This document shows positions 58,880 to 64,000 of a stretch of DNA of 64,000 nucleotides, one piece after another. This DNA is from Planctomycetota bacterium (lineage in GTDB: Bacteria; Planctomycetota; B15-G4): the NCBI GenBank assembly GCA_029245865.1, contig JAQWOM010000034.1, forward strand, positions 1 through 64,000. Reading direction: 5' to 3'. Below the pieces are notes generated by a model that saw only the letters and a list, made by a program, of their open reading frames with translations, made no database searches and was not told where the DNA came from. The translations under genes and the position numbers were made by a program. The first letter of the stretch is position 1. The number at the start of each line of letters is the position of its first letter.

Positions 58880-59404
58880 ATGGCGCTCCTGAGAACCCCC
58901 TTTTTCTGCCCCTCGTTTTCCCAGGCAACCCCTTTGAAGCTCTCTGAAGTCCTCACCGAGTCCGCCGTGCTGCTCGTACCAGGCGGGCTGGATAAGTGGC
59001 ATTTCATCGAGGTTCTCACCGATGCCTTGGTGGAGAGCGAGCAGATCGGCCCCCAGGACCGAGAGTCGATCCTGGCCGCTCTCCTCAGCCGAGAGCGCTC
59101 GATGTCGACGGGCATGGAGAATGGCATCGCCATTCCTCATACCTCGGTCGATGAGGTCGAAAAGACGGTTGTGGCTCTCGGAATTTGCCGCGATGGCATG
59201 GACTTCGAGGCCATCGATGACCGGCCGACCCAGCTGGTTATTTTGCTGGTGAACCCCAGCAATCGGACCAAAGCCCATATTCGCACTCTTGCCGAAATTG
59301 CCCGGTTGCTGTCCAGTGCCGAGCTCCGGACGGCTCTCCACGAGGCTGCCACCCCACTGGAGGCGCTGGAGAAGATTCGAGAGGCAGAAGCAGCCGTTAC
59401 GTGA
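58880..59404 (+). CDS. ptsN: PTS IIA domain protein, nitrogen-PTS type
   Basis: 174 residues. PTS EIIA-2 fold with phospho-acceptor H87 in GMENGIAIPHTSVDEV, then ILLVNPSNRTKAHIRTLAEIARLL. EIIA-Ntr proteins are regulatory, linked to sigma-54, potassium and nitrogen control. The first 18 residues are an unconserved hydrophobic stretch (ALLRTPFFCPSF); ATG 58880 is kept because of the GGAG nine bases upstream, though TTG 58934 would give a family-like start. Divergent from gspD; a sigma-54 regulator lies 3.5 kb away. Confidence 0.88.
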   Translation: MALLRTPFFCPSFSQATPLKLSEVLTESAVLLVPGGLDKWHFIEVLTDALVESEQIGPQDRESILAALLSRERSMSTGMENGIAIPHTSVDEVEKTVVALGICRDGMDFEAIDDRPTQLVILLVNPSNRTKAHIRTLAEIARLLSSAELRTALHEAATPLEALEKIREAEAAVT

Positions 59405-59485
59405 TCCCCACCAACTTTAGCTACACTGGCCAATCGGCCTAAGCCATCTTTTTGGCCTGAACAGAGAGAGATCCAGGAGTTTCAC

Positions 59486-59932
59486 TTGGTCATCCGCATC
59501 CAGACCCGCGACAACGAGCCCGTAGACAAAGCCCTCCGGCGGCTCCGCAAGCTTTGCAACAACGAGGGCGTGACCCGTACGGCCAAGGCGAAGTCTTACT
59601 TTGAAAAGCCGAGCGAGCGCCGTCGGCGGGATGCCCGTGAACGTCGCAAGGCCATCAGGCTCTCGATGCGTGCCAAGCGGCAAGATGTCGCCAAGCTGCT
59701 CAACCGTCGTCGTAAGGCTCGTAAGAATGCGCGTGCGGCCGCCCGGGAAATGGAAGCCAATCAGAACCGGACGGAAGCTCTCGCCGCTGAGGCAGCCAAG
59801 GCCGAAGAGTTGAAGGTGAACGAGGGTGTCGCAGAGCAGGTGGAGGCAGCTGCTCCAGCGGCCGCTCCTGCGGAAGCCACTGTTGAGATCAAGGTGAACA
59901 CCGAGGGCTCTCCGAGCACTCCCGACGCCTGA
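59486..59932 (+). CDS. rpsU: Ribosomal protein S21 with long C-terminal extension
   Basis: 148 residues, TTG start with AGGAG six bases upstream. Residues 1-66 match bS21 (VIRIQTRDNEPVDKALRRLRKLCNNEG, YFEKPSERRRRDARERRKA). Usual length is 55-75 residues; here a basic stretch is followed by a 75-residue Ala/Glu-rich, probably disordered tail ending in VEIKVNTEG. S21 sits near the anti-Shine-Dalgarno region of 16S rRNA and affects initiation. Confidence 0.9.
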   Translation: MVIRIQTRDNEPVDKALRRLRKLCNNEGVTRTAKAKSYFEKPSERRRRDARERRKAIRLSMRAKRQDVAKLLNRRRKARKNARAAAREMEANQNRTEALAAEAAKAEELKVNEGVAEQVEAAAPAAAPAEATVEIKVNTEGSPSTPDA

Positions 59933-59982
59933 GTCGAGTCGCTCCGGCACCGTCGCCTGACATCACGCAGTACTGACGAAGG

Positions 59983-60432
59983 TCAGCGAGAAGGGGAGTT
60001 CTCCGCACCCATCATCTTGTCGACGCGTCGGGCGTGTCGCCCACCTTCGAAGGGTGAGTCGATGAAGGCCCGCGCCACTTCGGCGAGGACTGTTGCGTCG
60101 AGAACGCGTGCACCCAGGCACAACACGTTGGCGTTGTTGTGCGCTCGGCACATCACAGCTTCTTGCGGGTCGTTGCACTTGGCCGCGCGAATACCTGCAA
60201 CCTTGTTTGCTGCGATGGACATACCGATGCCGGTGCCGCAGACGAGGATTCCTCGTTCGGCCTGTCCACTTGCCACGCTCTCGGCCACCTTGAGCGCATA
60301 GTCCGGATAGTCCACCGAAGCTTCGCCCTGGGTGCCGCAGTCTTCCACCTCGTGTCCGGCTTCAGAGAGCTTTTGGACGAGTTCATTCTTGGCGTCCACG
60401 CCCGCATGGTCGGCTCCCATGGCAATCTTCAT
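59983..60432 (-). CDS. rpiB: Ribose 5-phosphate isomerase B
   Basis: 149 residues. MKIAMGADHAGVDAKNEL start, active-site Cys in VCGTGIGMSIAANKVAGIRAA and HNNANVLCLGAR. Interconverts ribose 5-phosphate and ribulose 5-phosphate in the pentose phosphate pathway. Its ATG overlaps the stop of the upstream Sua5/phosphatase gene, so the two are coupled. Confidence 0.96.
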   Translation of the reverse strand: MKIAMGADHAGVDAKNELVQKLSEAGHEVEDCGTQGEASVDYPDYALKVAESVASGQAERGILVCGTGIGMSIAANKVAGIRAAKCNDPQEAVMCRAHNNANVLCLGARVLDATVLAEVARAFIDSPFEGGRHARRVDKMMGAENSPSR

Positions 60433-61541
60433 GTCGTCTTTCCGTTGGGTGAGGGGAACATCTGCTGGGCGCGACGCGTGGCCATCGCCTCGAGTTGATC
60501 TGCGCAGCTAGCGTACACATCCGATGGCCCCCCGAAGGGGTCGAGAACTTCATTCCCGTCGGGGCAAAACAGTTCGACAGCTGGGATCTGCTCGGGAGGG
60601 TCCTCGCGCATTAGCTCAAGGACGGCGTCCTGCTGGGACTCGGTCATGCAGAGGATGAGGTCGCACTCGGACAGCGGGCGGCGTGTGACGCCCGAGCTTC
60701 GATGCGATTCCAGGTCCAGGCCGCGGCGTTGCATAGTGGCAAGAGCCCCCTCGCTGGCGGGTAAGTCATGCCCCGCATAAGTCCCGGCGGAGTGCACCTG
60801 TGGTACGAGATAGCCCGGGACGCTCTGCGCTTTTTCCTGGAGAGCCTGCTGGAGGAGCAGTGCCCCCATGGGGCTGCGGCAGGTGTTGCCACTGCACACC
60901 ACGAGAATGAAACCCAGGGCGTGTCGCGTCAGGTCTTCGCGGCTGATGACGCCCTCTCGCAGCACCTCGAGGCCTGCCGGGAAGGGCCGGACGACGGTGG
61001 AAGATTCTCCGAGAGCACAGAGCCCACCATTCACCAGCAACTCCACGTCGTCGAAAAGATCGTCGGAGATCTCCGAGGAATCTCGTGGTGCGGGTTCGCC
61101 GGCGTGATTGGCCGAGGGCAGTAAGACCGGGGAGGGGCAGGAATCAAGCATCTGACGGGTCCACGAGTGCCCGACAACTCGAACGCCGAGTTCAGGTCCT
61201 TCCAGGGCCGGTAGCACTTGCGTGACGGGTCCTGGCCACCAACGTTTTGCGATGCGTGTCGCAGGTCCGCTGAGTGGCTTGAGGCGATCGGTAAGCTGCT
61301 GGACGTCTGCAACGGCCAGGCTGTAAGGCGCCTTGCGGTCGCCCTTCAAGGCCTTGAGTCGTTTTACGGCCTCCGGGCGGTCCTCGCGGGCCGCCACGCC
61401 GTAAACCGTCTCGGTGGGGACGATCACGAGCTGGCCGGCGTCCAGCGCTTCGAGGGCGGCCAGCGAGGCTGCCTGCTGATCGGCATCGGTGGGCGATGAA
61501 TCGAGATCCAGCCGGCCGGAATGAGGCTCTTTGGTGGACAT
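60429..61541 (-). CDS. Sua5/YrdC threonylcarbamoyl-AMP synthase fused to LMW protein phosphatase
   Basis: 370 residues from ATG 61541 (ATG 61574 or 61559 possible; none has a clear ribosome binding site). Residues about 20-205 are Sua5/YrdC/TsaC-like (VIVPTETVYGVAA, LKALKGDRKAPYSLAV, PVLLPSANHAGEP), making threonylcarbamoyl-AMP for tRNA t6A37. Residues about 212-370 are a low-molecular-weight phosphatase with P-loop CSGNTCRSPMG (nucleophile C216) and catalytic Asp in LDPFGG (D334). The P-loop Thr after Asn is the residue that marks protein-arginine phosphatase YwlE rather than tyrosine phosphatases, which have Ile. Upstream of rpiB with an overlap. Confidence 0.9.
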   Translation of the reverse strand: MSTKEPHSGRLDLDSSPTDADQQAASLAALEALDAGQLVIVPTETVYGVAAREDRPEAVKRLKALKGDRKAPYSLAVADVQQLTDRLKPLSGPATRIAKRWWPGPVTQVLPALEGPELGVRVVGHSWTRQMLDSCPSPVLLPSANHAGEPAPRDSSEISDDLFDDVELLVNGGLCALGESSTVVRPFPAGLEVLREGVISREDLTRHALGFILVVCSGNTCRSPMGALLLQQALQEKAQSVPGYLVPQVHSAGTYAGHDLPASEGALATMQRRGLDLESHRSSGVTRRPLSECDLILCMTESQQDAVLELMREDPPEQIPAVELFCPDGNEVLDPFGGPSDVYASCADQLEAMATRRAQQMFPSPNGKTT

Positions 61542-61574
61542 GCCCGGGATTCTAGCCATATGGACCGGTTTCAT

Positions 61575-61591
61575 GCCCCCCCCAGGGGGGC
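61575..61591. promoter_or_regulatory. G/C hairpin between divergent genes
   Basis: GCCCCCC-CCA-GGGGGGC, seven perfect pairs with a 3-base loop, between the Sua5 fusion and the histidine kinase gene. Role unknown; it could be a DNA-binding dyad or an RNA structure near the Sua5 start. Confidence 0.35.
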
Positions 61592-61675
61592 AGAAGTCCT
61601 GGCTGGTAGGCACCGGCGCTGGAGGCAGGCATACTGCCGCGCTGGCAGTTTTAGCTCTCTCAGGAGCCGCTTCCG

Positions 61676-62422
61676 TTGGCCGGCCTTTCTGCACGCAAGA
61701 ACCGACTGATGTCTATGGGCGTCCTCGCGGCGGGGCTTGCCCATGAGGTCAAAAATCCGCTGAGCACGATCTCAGTGAACCTGCAACTCCTCGAAGAGGA
61801 TTTCGCTGATCCCAAGACTCCTCAGGGCGAGCGAGCGCTCCGTCGGGCTCAGCTGCTGTTGCGTGAAGTGAAGCGGCTCGACAGCATCGTGAACGATTTT
61901 CTGGATCTGGCCCGGGGCTATGAGATTAAACCCGAAAGCGTGAACCTTGAGGGCTTGCTGACCGAGTTGTTGTCCTTGGTTCAGGCTCAGAACGACCGCC
62001 TCTCGATCCAGATGCGCACGAGTCTTTCACCGGAGGCGCGCAGTGTTGTTGCAGATCCCAAGCTCTTGCGCGTGGCCCTGATGAACTTGGTGGTGAACGC
62101 GCAGCAAGCCATGGCGGATGAAGGCGGGGAGTTGATCGTCGAAAGCCGACCGCGTGGCGCCGAGATCGAAGTGCGCATCACGGACACCGGTCACGGCATC
62201 CCACGTGAGAAGCTCGAGAAAATCTGGCAGCCCTTCTTTTCCACCAAGGAAGGTGGCACAGGCCTGGGCTTGCCGACGACGCGTCGAATCCTTGAAGAGA
62301 TGGGCGGCGATATCCATGTCTTCTCCGAGATCGGCCGTGGAACGCGCTTTACGGTCCGTCTGCCGTCTTTGCCCAAACAGCTTCCTCCCGTTGTGCCCGA
62401 TGGAGATTCGAGCGAATCATGA
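61676..62422 (+). CDS. NtrB-type histidine kinase without sensor domain
   Basis: 248 residues, TTG start nine bases after AGGAG (ATG 61709 is later). It begins almost directly at the DHp helix: H23 in AAGLAHEVKNPLSTI, N-box LMNLVVNAQQAM, G1 DTGHGIP, G2 GGTGLGLPTTRRIL. No membrane or PAS domain. It should phosphorylate the adjacent NtrC-type regulator, whose start overlaps its stop (ATGA). Input is probably through a partner protein, as with PII and NtrB. Confidence 0.93.
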   Translation: MAGLSARKNRLMSMGVLAAGLAHEVKNPLSTISVNLQLLEEDFADPKTPQGERALRRAQLLLREVKRLDSIVNDFLDLARGYEIKPESVNLEGLLTELLSLVQAQNDRLSIQMRTSLSPEARSVVADPKLLRVALMNLVVNAQQAMADEGGELIVESRPRGAEIEVRITDTGHGIPREKLEKIWQPFFSTKEGGTGLGLPTTRRILEEMGGDIHVFSEIGRGTRFTVRLPSLPKQLPPVVPDGDSSES

Positions 62423-63789
62423 CTGCCCCCGTGTCTGTTCTCGTCGTTGATGATGACGAGGCCCATGCAAAGACTCTCGCGGATGCCCTCGAAGCTTCGG
62501 GCTACGAGTCGAGCGTCGTGTTGTCAGGCGAGTTGGCCTTGACGAGCCTTGCCGAATCCAGGCCTGATATCGTGCTCACTGACCTGCGTATGGCCGATGT
62601 GGATGGCATGCAGATCCTGGACGCCGCTCGCGAACACGGCGACACCGAAGTCGTGATGATCACGGGCCACGCCTCGGTGGAAACAGCGGTGGAGGCGATG
62701 TCCAAGGGGGCCGCTCATTACGTCACCAAGCCCGTGAACCTCGCTGAACTGCGCGCGGTTCTCAAGCGCTTGGTAGACAAGCAGCGATTGAGTCGACGCA
62801 ATGCCGATCTTGAAGCGCAACTCGATGATCGCTACGGCTTTGAGAAAATTATTGGAAGCAGTCCCGGCATGCAGGGGCTGTTTCGCACGATGCGCCAGGT
62901 TGCGGGTACGGACGTTACGGTTCTCATCACCGGGGAAAGCGGGACGGGCAAAGAGTTGGTTGCGCGGGCGCTTCACCAGAACAGCCGGCGTAGCAAAGCG
63001 AGTCTCGTGACGCTGAACTGCGCCTCGCTTCCCGAAAGTCTCCTCGAGAGCGAACTGTTCGGTCACGAGCGAGGCGCTTTCACAGGAGCCAATGCGCGCA
63101 AGATCGGCTACATCGAATATGCCCAGGGTGGGACGCTGTTTCTCGATGAAGTCGGTGATATGCCGCTGACGACGCAGGTCAAAATGCTGCGCGTGCTTGA
63201 GGCGCGAGAAATCAACCGGCTGGGTTCGAATGAGCCGATCCCGGTCGACATCCGGGTCGTGGCTGCAACCAACAAGAACCTCCTTGAAGAGGTCGCGGCG
63301 GGGCGCTTTCGAGAGGACTTGTACTTCCGCTTGAAGGTTGTCTCTCTAGAACTCCCGGCTCTCCGGGAAAGAACCGTGGATATTCCACCTCTGTCTGAGG
63401 CGTTTCTGAGCGAGTTGGCCGAAGAGCACCGTACGCAGGTGAAAGGGATCTCTCCGGAGGTGATGCGTGTGCTTCAAGCCCAGCCGTGGCCGGGCAACGT
63501 TCGAGAACTCCGCAACGTCATCGAGAACATGGTGGTGACGGGAACTCACGAGATTCTGCAGGTGTCCGATTTGCCGGCGGACCTGGCAGGTGCCGAAGTG
63601 CCAGAGGCTGTGTTGAGCCCGGCGCCTTTCGACACATGGCTCGCCGGTCGGACGGCTCGTGAAGTCGAAAAAGAGCACATCCAGGCCACGCTGGAACTCG
63701 TCGGCGGGCACCGGAAGCAGGCTGCTCAACTGATGGGCATCGGTGAGCGCACCTTGTTTCGAAAGATCAAGGAATACGACCTGAGCTGA
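62419..63789 (+). CDS. NtrC-family sigma-54-dependent response regulator
   Basis: 456 residues. Receiver (phospho-acceptor D55 in IVLTDLRM, Lys in YVTKPVN), AAA+ domain with Walker A GESGTGKE, the sigma-54 contact motif GAFTGA, Walker [12 protein letters not shown], and a Fis-type HTH ([20 protein letters not shown]). Activates sigma-54 promoters when phosphorylated. Target genes unknown, but a sigma-54-like promoter lies 120 bases downstream. Confidence 0.96.
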   Translation: MTAPVSVLVVDDDEAHAKTLADALEASGYESSVVLSGELALTSLAESRPDIVLTDLRMADVDGMQILDAAREHGDTEVVMITGHASVETAVEAMSKGAAHYVTKPVNLAELRAVLKRLVDKQRLSRRNADLEAQLDDRYGFEKIIGSSPGMQGLFRTMRQVAGTDVTVLITGESGTGKELVARALHQNSRRSKASLVTLNCASLPESLLESELFGHERGAFTGANARKIGYIEYAQGGTLFLDEVGDMPLTTQVKMLRVLEAREINRLGSNEPIPVDIRVVAATNKNLLEEVAAGRFREDLYFRLKVVSLELPALRERTVDIPPLSEAFLSELAEEHRTQVKGISPEVMRVLQAQPWPGNVRELRNVIENMVVTGTHEILQVSDLPADLAGAEVPEAVLSPAPFDTWLAGRTAREVEKEHIQATLELVGGHRKQAAQLMGIGERTLFRKIKEYDLS

Positions 63790-63907
63790 GGGTCGGGCGT
63801 GCCATTTCGGCAGGTCTCGAGGTGGTTGTCGGTGGCGAGACCGCCGGATCGGCTGACGATTTGGCCTGAAGCAGGCGTCCGGCCGGTTCATAACCGATCT
63901 GAGCCTT

Positions 63908-63922
63908 TGGCACGCCGTTTGA
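63908..63922 (+). promoter_or_regulatory. Sigma-54-type promoter candidate
   Basis: TGGCACG-CCGT-TTGA follows the -24/-12 consensus TGGCACG-N4-TTGC, with exact spacing and one change (GC to GA at -12). It lies 62 bases before the ATG at 63984 and just after the NtrC-type gene. Confidence 0.5.
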
Positions 63923-63983
63923 GAGTAGTTCCCTTGATCTCGGCCTCTCTTTGCAAGGGGCCACGTATCCCAAGGAACTCTCC

Positions 63984-64000
63984 CATGAGCGGCAACGAAC
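63984..64000 (+). CDS. Start of a gene cut by the window end
   Basis: ATG at 63984 preceded by AAGGAA six to seven bases upstream; only MSGNE is visible. Identity unknown. Probably the target of the sigma-54-like promoter at 63908. Confidence 0.45.

Overview
The window is a gene-dense stretch of a GC-rich bacterial chromosome with no rRNA, tRNA, CRISPR array or insertion sequence that I can recognise. KDO transferase (waaA), a type II secretion secretin and lipoprotein signal peptidase indicate a diderm. The MJ0042-type zinc ribbon on a membrane anchor, the lysine-rich DksA fusion, the FG-GAP/UnbV exported proteins, the many large exported proteins without a known family, and the Na+-coupled transporters together suggest a marine Planctomycetota-like organism. 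That placement is inference from gene style, not from a phylogenetic marker comparison.

Layout. 0-5.2 kb: transporters (partial NSS symporter, MFS permease, NhaC antiporter with a periplasmic extension). 5.3-10.6 kb: a translation-linked run (asnS, a protease-like membrane protein without the metal motif, epmA), then an exported protein and a stand-alone NIL domain. 10.6-14.1 kb, minus strand: zinc-ribbon membrane protein and a large exported protein with a peptidase-like but degenerate C-terminus. 14.3-18.1 kb: uvrB-uvrC. 18.1-22.6 kb: Xer recombinase, histone-H1-like/DksA fusion, lspA, pyrD, and a receiver-domain protein. 22.7-28.8 kb: secA, waaA, metK and a solitary pseudopilin. 29.0-30.9 kb: exported FG-GAP protein.

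31.2-40.0 kb is the most distinctive region: five tightly packed or overlapping genes encoding two cobalamin-type radical SAM enzymes, a GT9 glycosyltransferase, a 1222-residue fusion (GT-C-like membrane transferase, TPRs, seven FG-GAP repeats, ASPIC/UnbV tail) and a TPR lipoprotein. It looks like a dedicated system that makes and attaches or senses an unknown envelope molecule. 40.1-44.7 kb: pyk, a double-length dCTP deaminase and sucCD. 44.8-51.0 kb: tatA-mobA, a polyprenyl synthase, rhomboid, a large exported protein and serS.

51.1-58.7 kb, minus strand: a type II secretion operon gspD-E-F-G-H-I-J, without C, K, L or M nearby. 58.9-64.0 kb: PTS IIA (ptsN-like), an extended S21, rpiB preceded by a Sua5/LMW-phosphatase fusion, and a sensorless histidine kinase with its sigma-54 activator. 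A sigma-54-like promoter follows the activator and faces a gene cut off by the window end.

Most genes are housekeeping. The accessory interest lies in domain fusions, inactive-looking enzyme homologues, the five-gene radical SAM/glycosyltransferase cluster, and several small hairpins or dyads at ribosome binding sites or promoters.
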